Assembly (NCBI GenBank): GCA_030442055.1
Contig: JAUJEB010000001.1
Span: forward strand, 2,418,001-2,482,000
Length of the DNA: 64,000 bases
Direction of reading: 5' to 3'
Source: Agaribacillus aureus
GTDB lineage: Bacteria; Bacteroidota; Bacteroidia; Cytophagales; Cyclobacteriaceae
A program made the position numbers and the translations under genes. This document shows, one piece after another, positions 9,076-16,891 of this stretch (positions are counted from its first letter, which is position 1; every line of letters begins with the position of its first letter). The notes under the pieces are model-generated. The model had not been told where the DNA came from. It was given only the letters and a program-made list of their open reading frames with translations, and did no database searches.

Positions 9076-10209
9076 CTAATTATTTAACTTTCTCCCTTTC
9101 CACCAGTAAGATCCAAAATTTGAAATCAATCCAAAAAAAACGGCATACCATGGATAAAGAAACTCGAGGATTAAAAAGTCCAGGAGATTAACTTTTTTAT
9201 TAAAAAACTTTAAAACAATATAAACAAATAAAAAATCTGCTAAAAATTTCAACAATATTGGCGGCCAAATATCGGTGACTGTAGCCTTCCCCATTAACAA
9301 CCAATACAAGGCGGCAACCAGCACCAAGTTAACTATAAATATAAAAAAAGCTAAAAATTTTGGCCCCAATTGCCTGTGGAATTTCCACTTTCCCGCCCAC
9401 CTTTTTCTTTGATTGACAAAGTCTGAAACCGAGTTTTGCACCCCGGTTTTTACAACAGCCTTGTAGTCCTGCAGGAAATGAACGGCTTTAGGGTATTTCT
9501 TGAAAATTTTATACATCAAAAATTCATCGTCGCCGGAATGAATGTGTTCAAAACCACGATAGCCATTCAATGTTTTAAATGTTTCGCGGTGAAAGCCCAT
9601 GTTGGCACCATTGCTCATGTTGGGTGCTCCCAGTTTCAGAGAGGCGCCTCCTACCCCGATTAAACATGCAAACTCCATTATCTGAACGCCGTGCCACCAT
9701 TTATGGTCTCCCTGCAACATGACCGGACCGCTAATAAAATAGGCCTGCTGACGTTTGAAATGATCGACCATCACCCTTAACCACCGGTTGCCAACCCTGC
9801 AGTCTCCATCGGTACAAATGATTAATTCTGCATTGGTATTCTCCACTCCTTGTGAAATAGCGTGTTTTTTTCGCGAACCCTTGAAGCCCTTTTCCAGGGT
9901 CAGCGGCAACAGCTCGAGATCATAGCTGGATTTCAAACGATACTTGTTCACCAGCTCAGCGGTTTCGTCCTCCGAATGGTCGTCTATGACAATAACATTA
10001 AAATACGCCTTGGGATATTGTTGATTTTCCAGGTCCGATAACAGGTATTCAATGTTAGCCGCTTCGTTTCTGACAGGTATCAAAACTGTCACCTGCTTTT
10101 CTACTTGAGGTACAGGACCCGGTGTTGGAATCACTTTTTTCCAGCCATAAATTAAAATAGCGATCAGAAGGCAATAAATTATGACAAGTATCCAAAGGGT
10201 AATAACCAT
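9076..10209 (-). CDS. Membrane glycosyltransferase, family 2
   Basis: 377 residues from the ATG; the frame is one TTG codon longer, but the ATG is preferred. It has an N-terminal helix (about 3-23), then a GT-A domain with VTVLIPVRNEA, the DDHSEDET acidic motif, TDGDCRV (metal-binding DxD-like), GDDEF and NQRKRWAGKW (the QxxRW-type motif). Three hydrophobic helices close the C-terminus. It is probably an envelope glycan or glycolipid synthase. The neighbouring flippase-like gene overlaps its start (TGATG), which suggests that the lipid-linked product is handled by that protein. Confidence 0.88.
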   Translation of the reverse strand: MVITLWILVIIYCLLIAILIYGWKKVIPTPGPVPQVEKQVTVLIPVRNEAANIEYLLSDLENQQYPKAYFNVIVIDDHSEDETAELVNKYRLKSSYDLELLPLTLEKGFKGSRKKHAISQGVENTNAELIICTDGDCRVGNRWLRVMVDHFKRQQAYFISGPVMLQGDHKWWHGVQIMEFACLIGVGGASLKLGAPNMSNGANMGFHRETFKTLNGYRGFEHIHSGDDEFLMYKIFKKYPKAVHFLQDYKAVVKTGVQNSVSDFVNQRKRWAGKWKFHRQLGPKFLAFFIFIVNLVLVAALYWLLMGKATVTDIWPPILLKFLADFLFVYIVLKFFNKKVNLLDFLILEFLYPWYAVFFGLISNFGSYWWKGRKLNN

Positions 10210-11207
10210 CAATCATTGGTAATTTTCAGTCTGTAAACATAAAACAAACCGATGAAAGTAGGCAATAGTATATTCAATATCCACAACAATACGCTGGCAA
10301 CAATAATGATGGCAATATCGACCTGATAATAACCAAAAAAATAAACGACCGCCATCTCACGCACTCCCAGATCAGTAAATATGTTAATAGCGGGCAGTAC
10401 CGATTTCATTAAAAACATCCAGGTGATACCGGCCATGCTTATGAGTGGGTGTAGCTCAAAATCAAATATTTTTAAGATGATAAAAAATTGCAGGCTAAAA
10501 ATCAGATAACGAACGCAGGTTATAATCATTATCCGCAATATTTCTGCGCTGTGATAGGCCTTGATAATTTCGATATACTTTACCCATTTTGTGCCAAGTA
10601 TTTTTTCCAGGAGAAGGATAAACCCCGGTCTTTTGTTTAATAGGGCCAGGACCAAAATACCCCAAAACAGCAGCAAAGAAGCGCCAATAGCGATGACCGC
10701 GGACTTCGACAGCGCTAATTCTCGTGATAAGACAAACATCAGGCCCAAAGATCCAAACATGCCTGTAATCATAGACTGCGCCCACCTGCCGAGCAATACT
10801 GCACCAATGGCTTCAGCCCTTTGCCGGTTTTTAATGTTCCAGATTCTGCCTGCGTAGTCTCCCAGGCTTTGTGGGGTAATAAATGCAAGGCTTTGTCCTA
10901 CTAATACCCCCGCCAGCGCATTCCTAAAACTCAGCTTTTCGATTTTTTGCGCCAGCATTTGCCATTTGACAGCCTCCAGGGACCAATTCAAAAAAACCAT
11001 TCCTGTAGGAATCAATAGCCAAAAGACATTTTGTCGCCGCGCCAAAAAAGCCAGTTCATCATAAATCCTTAAGCCCAGTTGACGTTCTTCATTCAATTTC
11101 CAAACAATATACCAAAGTATAAAGGCCACCATCAGCCATTTTAAAGCATTGACCGTGGTCTTTTGAAAAAGAAATTTTTTAAACGTATCTATATAGCTAA
11201 ATTGCAT
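10209..11207 (-). CDS. Lysylphosphatidylglycerol synthase/AglD-type membrane protein (UPF0104 family)
   Basis: 332 residues with about eight membrane helices. The conserved family stretch around residues 100-120 (GQSLAFITPQSLGDYAGR) and the C-terminal LPAINIFTDLGVREMA segment are diagnostic of the LPG-synthase transmembrane or UPF0104 family. Members without the soluble LPG-synthase domain, as here, are thought to move lipids or lipid-linked sugars, but the exact role is unproven. It is followed directly by the glycosyltransferase. Its start codon is only 2 nt from the ruvC start on the other strand, so each gene's upstream signals must lie within the other gene. Confidence 0.85.
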   Translation of the reverse strand: MQFSYIDTFKKFLFQKTTVNALKWLMVAFILWYIVWKLNEERQLGLRIYDELAFLARRQNVFWLLIPTGMVFLNWSLEAVKWQMLAQKIEKLSFRNALAGVLVGQSLAFITPQSLGDYAGRIWNIKNRQRAEAIGAVLLGRWAQSMITGMFGSLGLMFVLSRELALSKSAVIAIGASLLLFWGILVLALLNKRPGFILLLEKILGTKWVKYIEIIKAYHSAEILRIMIITCVRYLIFSLQFFIILKIFDFELHPLISMAGITWMFLMKSVLPAINIFTDLGVREMAVVYFFGYYQVDIAIIIVASVLLWILNILLPTFIGLFYVYRLKITND

Positions 11208-11209
11208 AG

Positions 11210-11779
11210 ATGGCGATGGAAGCTGACAAAGTAAAAAAGGAAAAAATCATCCTGGGCGTGGATCCCGGAACAAATGTCATGGGATATGGATTGATTTTAA
11301 TCAATGGCCAGAAGTTTAAATTGCTGCAATACGGAGTGATCCATTTGAGCAAATATACAAACCACGAGTTGAAACTGAAGAAAATCTTTGAAAGGGTTTC
11401 TAGCCTGTTGGATCAGTATGCACCTGACGAAATGGCTTTGGAAGCGCCATTCTATGGCAAAAATATACAATCCATGCTTAAGCTTGGGAGGGCGCAGGGT
11501 GTGGCAATGGCTGCTGCGCTGGCAAAAGAGGTAGCCATTACCGAATACGCTCCAAAAAAAGTAAAACAGTCAGTTACCGGCAATGGTAACGCATCAAAGG
11601 AACAGGTAGCTGCTATGTTAAAAAAACTGCTGAAATTCGATGAAACGCCTAAACTACTCGACGCCACCGATGCCCTGGCAGTAGCGATTTGCCACCACTT
11701 CCAAAATGGAAAAAGCCAGACGACGTCCAAAAGCTGGAAGGCATTTATCACAGAAAATCCCGGGCGGGTCAAAGGCTAG
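11210..11779 (+). CDS. ruvC: Holliday junction endonuclease RuvC
   Basis: 189 residues. The catalytic acids are visible in LGVDPGTNVMGYG (first Asp), ALEAPF (Glu) and DATDALAVAICH (the closing Asp pair). The sequence AMLKKLL...DATDA and the QSMLKLGRAQG segment match RuvC well. The enzyme resolves Holliday junctions made during recombination repair. An ATG two codons downstream (11216) is an equally possible start. The C-terminal tail after about 165 is longer than in E. coli and basic. The gene is isolated among leftward genes; no ruvA or ruvB is nearby. Confidence 0.95.
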   Translation: MAMEADKVKKEKIILGVDPGTNVMGYGLILINGQKFKLLQYGVIHLSKYTNHELKLKKIFERVSSLLDQYAPDEMALEAPFYGKNIQSMLKLGRAQGVAMAAALAKEVAITEYAPKKVKQSVTGNGNASKEQVAAMLKKLLKFDETPKLLDATDALAVAICHHFQNGKSQTTSKSWKAFITENPGRVKG

Positions 11780-11810
11780 GCAGAAATCAAGGAGAAGGAA
11801 ATCGATACTG

Positions 11811-13376
11811 TTATAGTAATGGGGTAAACACTCTTGCCACGGACTCGCGGATCCGGATAGGTACCGATTTGCGCTTTACCTGTCTCCAGCTCACCCGCTG
11901 ACTGTTTTTCAGGTCTTCATTAAAAGCAACTTCCAGTTCGTGGGCGATTTCCTTATCATAAATAAGGGCATTCACCTCAAAATTCTGATCAAAACTTCTG
12001 ACGTCCATGTTGGCTGTTCCAACCGAAGAGAACAGCCCATCCACCATTACCAGTTTGCTGTGGGTAAATCCCTTTTTATAAATATAAACCTCTATACCGG
12101 CTTCAAGCAGCTCTTCCAGGTAGGAGTTGGTGGTCCAGGTATAAAGAAAAAAGTCCGTTTTACCCGGCAGCAGAATGACAACTTTGACACCACTCAGGGC
12201 GGCGGTTTTTAATGCTGTCAATATACTTCCATTGGGCATAAAATAAGGTGTAGATATATAAATATAGTTCTTTGCTGTGGTGATGGCCATAAAATAAGCC
12301 TGCATTATACTTGCCCAATCCGAGTCGGGTCCACAGGTGGCAATCTGAACTAACTTTTTGCTGGTCACATGATGTTCAGGGAAACATTTATCGACACTTA
12401 TTACCTGATTGCTTACAAAGTACCAGTCCGTCATAAATACCGCCTGCAAACTGTGCACAGCATCCCCTTCCAATTTCAAATGCGTATCCCTCCAAAATCC
12501 CAGGTCGGGATCGCCGTGGATATATTTGTCGGCAATGTTAATGCCACCCACAAAGCCGATCAGGCCGTCGATAACAATCACTTTTCGATGATTCCGGTAA
12601 TTTACTTTATTGGCGAAAAAAGGAAATCTCACCGGCATAAAGGCGTAGGGTTCTATCCCGTGTTTTCTTAATTCTTTCAGGTATCTTTTACTCAGCCCCC
12701 AGCTGCCTACCTCATCGTAAATAATTCTCACCTTCACCCCATTTTTGGCTCTGTCTATCAAAATACGCTTTATTTCGTGGCCTATGTTGTCATCTTCCAA
12801 AATGTAGTATTCCAGGTGAATGTGGTGGTTGGCGTTTTTGAGGTCTCTTAAAATTGTTTCAAATGTTTCCGTTCCATTATTAAGTACTGCCACCCGGTTA
12901 TTTTCCGTAAGCAAGGCTTTATTATTATTAAGTAACAGCCTCATAATGCCGCCTTTCGCCTTGATATAAGGATTTTCCAACAGGCTTTCATTGCCTAATT
13001 CTTTGATTTGGTTTTGGCTTAACTCTTCGATACGGGATAAATCAGACAGTCCTTTCCTGGAGAATATTTTATTTTTCCGGTAATTCCTCCCAAAATATAA
13101 ATAAAGAAGAAAGCCGATCAGGGGGACCAAAATGAGAATAAGGATCCAGGCAATCGTCTTGGTGGGCCTGCCGTTTTCCAGGATTACAAGGACAATGGTA
13201 GCAATAATAGTTACAGAGAACAAAATGGTAAAAAAATTCTCCACCAATTTAACCCCTCCGAAATCAGCGTTTTCCAGGATACCGAAATATTGGTTTAAGG
13301 TAAGTATCAAACCAACCAAAATGATAAAAACCAATATTATTGGCGCCGATTTTCGTAATTTGGCAGGCGTTTTCAA
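11811..13376 (-). CDS. cls: Cardiolipin synthase (phospholipase D superfamily)
   Basis: 521 residues. Two N-terminal membrane helices (about 13-33 and 43-90 as a pair) precede two PLD domains. Each has an HKD motif: HRKVIVIDGLIGFVGG at about 262-277 and HSKLVMVDGLFSSVG at about 441-455. The architecture and length match bacterial Cls, which joins two phosphatidylglycerol molecules into cardiolipin. The longest frame begins at TTG and no ATG lies before the first helix, so TTG initiation is likely. The start sits directly at the T-run of the greA/HIT terminator, so the promoter is likely inside that hairpin region or further upstream. Confidence 0.92.
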   Translation of the reverse strand: MKTPAKLRKSAPIILVFIILVGLILTLNQYFGILENADFGGVKLVENFFTILFSVTIIATIVLVILENGRPTKTIAWILILILVPLIGFLLYLYFGRNYRKNKIFSRKGLSDLSRIEELSQNQIKELGNESLLENPYIKAKGGIMRLLLNNNKALLTENNRVAVLNNGTETFETILRDLKNANHHIHLEYYILEDDNIGHEIKRILIDRAKNGVKVRIIYDEVGSWGLSKRYLKELRKHGIEPYAFMPVRFPFFANKVNYRNHRKVIVIDGLIGFVGGINIADKYIHGDPDLGFWRDTHLKLEGDAVHSLQAVFMTDWYFVSNQVISVDKCFPEHHVTSKKLVQIATCGPDSDWASIMQAYFMAITTAKNYIYISTPYFMPNGSILTALKTAALSGVKVVILLPGKTDFFLYTWTTNSYLEELLEAGIEVYIYKKGFTHSKLVMVDGLFSSVGTANMDVRSFDQNFEVNALIYDKEIAHELEVAFNEDLKNSQRVSWRQVKRKSVPIRIRESVARVFTPLL

Positions 13377-13430
13377 GGAAAAAAATAATTTACTTTATTT
13401 CCGACAAGGTAAACAAATAAAGTAAATTAT
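13377..13430 (-). terminator. AT-rich terminator after the greA-HIT unit
   Basis: A perfect 17-bp inverted repeat (arms 13383-13399 and 13414-13430, 14-nt loop) starts 8 nt after the HIT gene stop and ends in a T-run when read leftward. It directly abuts the start codon of cls. Confidence 0.8.
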
Positions 13431-13437
13431 TAATTGA

Positions 13438-13833
13438 TTACTGATATGCGGTGGCTATTTTTTGTGCTACCTCAGCCAATTCTGATTGGGTGGGTGACAG
13501 CTTAGGGCGGCTAAAATTAATATCTCCCATAGCATTCAGCGGCACTAAATGTACATGTGTGTGGGGCACCTCCAGGCCGATGACAGCAATGCCAATTCTC
13601 AAGCAAGGGATTACCTTTTCAATAGCTTTCGCCACCTTTTTCGCAAAAATGTGTAAGTCGGCAACGGTGTTGTCATCCAAATCATAAATATAGTCTACCT
13701 CCTCTTTTGGCACTACCAGACAGTGTCCTCTGACCAGGGGATTTATATCGAGAAAAGCTATAAACCGATCATCTTCAGCGACAATATGCCCCGGGATTTC
13801 GCGATTTATGATCTTTGTGAATATGCTGGGCAT
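13438..13833 (-). CDS. HIT family protein (histidine triad nucleotide-binding)
   Basis: 131 residues. The histidine triad HTHVHLVP lies at about 109-116, and the N-terminal SIFTKIINREIPG segment is typical of HINT-branch proteins. These bind or hydrolyse nucleotide phosphoramidates such as AMP-lysine. The gene starts directly after the greA stop with no gap, so the pair is translated from one message. A greA-HIT pair is a common arrangement in Bacteroidota. Confidence 0.93.
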   Translation of the reverse strand: MPSIFTKIINREIPGHIVAEDDRFIAFLDINPLVRGHCLVVPKEEVDYIYDLDDNTVADLHIFAKKVAKAIEKVIPCLRIGIAVIGLEVPHTHVHLVPLNAMGDINFSRPKLSPTQSELAEVAQKIATAYQ

Positions 13834-14307
13834 TTAATAAGTTATTTCGATCACCTCAAATTCCAAATTACCTGCAGGGGCTTCTATGGTAGCAATTTCT
13901 CCCACTTTCTTTCCAAGTAAACCCTTTCCAAAAGGCGAAGTAACAGAAATCTTTTGTTGCTTTAAGTCCGCTTCCTCTTCTGATACCAGCATATAAGTCA
14001 CTTCCATTTTATTTTTCATATTCTTGATCTTCACAGTAGATAAGATTGAAACTTTTGACGTATCCACTGCCGACTGATCAATGACCCTCGCATTGCCTAC
14101 CACTTCTTCCAACTTGGCAATTTTTGCTTCAAGGTGTCCCTGTGCATCTTTGGCGGCATCATATTCCGCGTTTTCACTGAGATCACCTTTATCCCGGGCC
14201 TCAGCGATCTGTTTAGAAATATCCGATCTTCCTTTAGTTTTGAGTTCTACTAATTCTTCCTTTAGCTTTTCTAAACCTTCCTTGGTGTAATACGAAACAT
14301 TTGACAT
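13834..14307 (-). CDS. greA: Transcription elongation factor GreA
   Basis: 157 residues, the usual length. The N-terminal coiled coil (about 1-75) includes YYTKEGLEKLKEEL and the acidic tip DLSENAEYDAAKDAQ. The C-terminal FKBP-like domain contains SPFGKGLLGKKVGE. It rescues backtracked RNA polymerase by stimulating transcript cleavage. It is the first gene of the greA-HIT unit. Confidence 0.97.
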   Translation of the reverse strand: MSNVSYYTKEGLEKLKEELVELKTKGRSDISKQIAEARDKGDLSENAEYDAAKDAQGHLEAKIAKLEEVVGNARVIDQSAVDTSKVSILSTVKIKNMKNKMEVTYMLVSEEEADLKQQKISVTSPFGKGLLGKKVGEIATIEAPAGNLEFEVIEITY

Positions 14308-14394
14308 AACTATAAAATTTTATTCCCGCCTATTTTTACAAGCAGGTCTTATCAATCCTTAATAAATTAATTAGATGATTTGTTGTCAATACCG

Positions 14395-14440
14395 GGTAGC
14401 CACAAATTTAGTTGGTTACACACAACAACTGCTGGCTACC
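14395..14440. repeat. Inverted repeat, possible greA leader structure
   Basis: The outer arms GGTAGCCA and TGGCTACC are perfect 8-bp partners. An inner imperfect pair (AGTTGGTT with AACAACT) could form a second stem. There is no T-run, so it is not a simple terminator. It lies about 90-130 nt upstream of greA and could be a protein-binding site or a leader structure. Confidence 0.5.
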
Positions 14441-14452
14441 ATAGTGTTAAAT

Positions 14453-14482
14453 AAAAAAACGGCTCAACCTTTTGAAACCGTC
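14453..14482 (-). terminator. Possible terminator downstream of the LON-domain gene
   Basis: Read leftward, ACGGTTT and GAGCCGT-type arms pair (with G-T pairs) and are followed by seven Ts. It is 210 nt past the LON-domain gene, so its assignment to that gene is uncertain. Confidence 0.45.
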
Positions 14483-14691
14483 GTGAAACCACTGTTTTGG
14501 TTTTAATTGTTACTTAAGAACACAAAAATATACATAAATTATACTTTCTCCAAAATTGTTATTTGAATATTCACAAAATTTGGGCAAAAAATACTAGAAA
14601 TTACGCGTTTAGCAAGCATAAAAGGCATTACACATCCCTTCGGGCCCTGTGGTTATCAGACTTTAAACTATTGTCATTTGTCAAGCTGTAT

Positions 14692-15312
14692 TTAAAAGTC
14701 CAGCGGATCGAAATGCCGGAAATGACCGTTCATCTTGACCCGCTCCTTGGCTTCATTGATTTGCTGGAGTATGGGGATCGCTTCGTTCAGGTGGGAGATG
14801 ATAAAGTCATGGCGGTCGCTGTCTCTCATCATGCTCAACAGCTTATACTCCTGCTTTAACGAAAGTCCGATCTTATGAGCTATGTTAAAACTGGTGATAT
14901 TATTACTAATCACCACATTCAAATCAAGGTTGATTTTAGCAAATAGATCTTTGATCAGGTCGAGTAGCGTTTTCTTTTGTAAATCACTGGCATCCAATAC
15001 ATTATCTAATACATCAACCTGGCCACCAGCATAAAGTTTACCCTCTTGCGGATTGACAAATTCCCGCACTTTCACTGCGCGCAAACCGACAGTAGACAGG
15101 TCCATGCGTCCGTCGTTGTAAACTTTATTGACCTTTTTTATGCGCACCTCCGTGCCAAACTCAATGGTTTGGTGGATAAATGCGGGGATTACAAAAGTAC
15201 TTTTATTATCCAGGCAATCGTTGATCAACTGCTTATATCTCGGCTCAAAGATATGCAGGTTGAGCGCTTCATCCGGAAAAACGACGATCTTTAAAGGGAA
15301 TAAGGGTACCAT
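14692..15312 (-). CDS. LON peptidase substrate-binding-domain protein
   Basis: 206 residues from the preferred ATG; a GTG 21 nt upstream is in frame. The protein is a stand-alone N-terminal Lon domain: VPLFPLKIVVFPDEAL, then HIFEPRYKQLINDC, then a beta-rich core and a C-terminal helical bundle. It has no AAA+ or protease domain. The ATG choice puts PLFPL next to the N-terminus, as in other family members. Function is unknown; the domain usually recognises unfolded protein. It is transcribed alone and divergently from the sigma gene at 15498. Confidence 0.85.
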   Translation of the reverse strand: MVPLFPLKIVVFPDEALNLHIFEPRYKQLINDCLDNKSTFVIPAFIHQTIEFGTEVRIKKVNKVYNDGRMDLSTVGLRAVKVREFVNPQEGKLYAGGQVDVLDNVLDASDLQKKTLLDLIKDLFAKINLDLNVVISNNITSFNIAHKIGLSLKQEYKLLSMMRDSDRHDFIISHLNEAIPILQQINEAKERVKMNGHFRHFDPLDF

Positions 15313-15497
15313 CAAATTAATCAACCTACTCACCCTGTAAGCAAAAACGGCTTCGCAGGTAAATGTTTAGGCCTCTAATATAAAACAATCGCATGACGTT
15401 TTATTTTAGGTTCAGCAATTTATTTAGTATTTTATGCCGTTCCCGTTAGGCGGACAAATATGCAAGAATAGTTTATAAGGTAACCTTTTGATCGTTG

Positions 15498-16091
15498 ATG
15501 CAACTAATTGGCAAAACCAAGGAGAAATATTCAAATGAAGCGCTGATCGCTGGCATAAAACAAAAAGATAGAATGATCCTGGAATACATATATCGACAAT
15601 ACTTCCCAATGATTATTGAATTTGTTGGAAAAAACTCAGGAACAAAAGAGGACGCCAAAGATATTTTTCACGACGGGTTGACTACCATTTATGAAAAATC
15701 GATCAGGGAGGACATTTCTTTGCAAAGTAGTTTTAAGACTTATTTGTATGCTATTTGTAAAAACCTGTGGTTGATGGTACTGAGAAGAAGGAAAACCGCT
15801 TCAAAAATTGAAGCTAAGGAGGATTTTATGACTACTGTATCAAGCAATATTGAAGAGGATATTATCAGCCAGCAGCGTTACAAATTATACCGGCATTATT
15901 TTAAAACGTTAGGCGAGGATTGCCAAAAGGTTTTGACCATGTTTTTCGAAGGGATCTCCCTTCGGGAAATTGCCACGAAAATGGACTTTTCAGAAGCTTA
16001 TGCCAAGAAAAAGAAATTCACCTGCCAGAAAGAGCTGATAAGTCGCATTGAAAAAGACAAGCTATACACGGAATTATTGGTAAAATCATGA
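15498..16091 (+). CDS. RNA polymerase ECF-type sigma factor
   Basis: 197 residues from the ATG; the frame has a TTG one codon earlier. Region 2 is seen in ILEYIYRQYFPMI...EDAKDIFHDGLTTIYE and KTYLYAICKNLW (about 25-95). Region 4 is the helix-turn-helix around QKVLTMFFEGISLREIATKM (about 137-160). Its last codons overlap the start of the TPR membrane protein (ATGA), so the two are coupled. It likely directs transcription of this operon, including the two CHAT genes downstream. Confidence 0.9.
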   Translation: MQLIGKTKEKYSNEALIAGIKQKDRMILEYIYRQYFPMIIEFVGKNSGTKEDAKDIFHDGLTTIYEKSIREDISLQSSFKTYLYAICKNLWLMVLRRRKTASKIEAKEDFMTTVSSNIEEDIISQQRYKLYRHYFKTLGEDCQKVLTMFFEGISLREIATKMDFSEAYAKKKKFTCQKELISRIEKDKLYTELLVKS

Positions 16092-16852
16092 AGGAATTGA
16101 GAGAACAGGACATCGATTTAATTGAAAGGGTACTATCGGAATCCGCATCGGAGGAAGATCTGACAACTTTTAATCAGCGCCTGGCCGACGAACCGGCGTT
16201 TGCCGCTCGCGTAGAAATTTTGAAAAACATCAATGCCAATGTAAGGGCAGAATCCGACCAGTTCGAAGAATTGCTTGAATCAATTCACCAGGATTACCAA
16301 CAAAATGACATGAATGAAGCCCCTGAAACGGCGATGGGCTTTAGGAGAGTTTATTATATAGCTGCCTCGTTAGTATTGTTACTGGCTGCCATTTTCGTTT
16401 TCCGGAACCTGAACGGCCCTTCCTCCATGGAAAGGTTATATGCCGATAACTTTACCAAACCTCCCGAAAACATTACTACCCGGGATAACAGCGGTTACGA
16501 CGATCATTTAATTGCCGCTGTGGACGCCTACCGCCAGAATGACTTCAAAAATGCCATTACAAACTTTAATACGTACCTGGAAAACCACCCGGAGGACGAT
16601 GCTGCCAATTTTTACATGGGTATATCCTATCTGGCTGATAATCAGCATAATCCCTCTATAAAGTTCCTGCAGAAAGTCATTAACAACCAGGACTCTATTT
16701 ACAGGAGTGCAGCCCAGTGGTACCTTGGACTGGCCCACATAAAATCAGGAAACATCGAGGCGGCAAAGACGATCTTTGCCGCATTAGCAGGCAGTAATAG
16801 TAGTTACGCTTCCAAATCAAAAGTAATCCTTGAGAGACTAAGGGAAGAGTAA
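16088..16852 (+). CDS. Single-pass membrane protein with C-terminal TPRs, anti-sigma candidate
   Basis: 254 residues. An acidic N-terminal cytoplasmic part (1 to about 85) precedes one membrane helix (about 88-107, VYYIAASLVLLLAAIFVF). A periplasmic part contains TPR-like helix pairs (DAYRQNDFKNAITNFNTYL, AANFYMGISYLADN, AAQWYLGLAHIKSGN). Translational coupling to the sigma gene and the soluble-TM-TPR layout suggest an anti-sigma factor that senses the periplasm through its TPRs. No zinc-finger anti-sigma motif is visible, so this role is inferred from context. Confidence 0.75.
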   Translation: MKELREQDIDLIERVLSESASEEDLTTFNQRLADEPAFAARVEILKNINANVRAESDQFEELLESIHQDYQQNDMNEAPETAMGFRRVYYIAASLVLLLAAIFVFRNLNGPSSMERLYADNFTKPPENITTRDNSGYDDHLIAAVDAYRQNDFKNAITNFNTYLENHPEDDAANFYMGISYLADNQHNPSIKFLQKVINNQDSIYRSAAQWYLGLAHIKSGNIEAAKTIFAALAGSNSSYASKSKVILERLREE

Positions 16853-16891
16853 TCATCCTGAATCTCAAGACCTGGCCATGAGATTATAATT

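Larger units (their letters stand above)
14308..14691. other. 384-nt intergenic region upstream of greA with two structured elements
   Basis: I see no convincing gene here. It contains an inverted repeat (14395-14440) and a hairpin followed by Ts when read leftward (14453-14482). The greA promoter should lie between about 14308 and 14450. The stretch 14483-14691 is AT-rich and otherwise featureless. Confidence 0.5.

Noticed and set aside
14563-14859. 98-residue rightward frame starting in the greA/LON intergenic region
   Set aside because: More than half overlaps the LON-domain gene on the other strand, and the free part has no signal.
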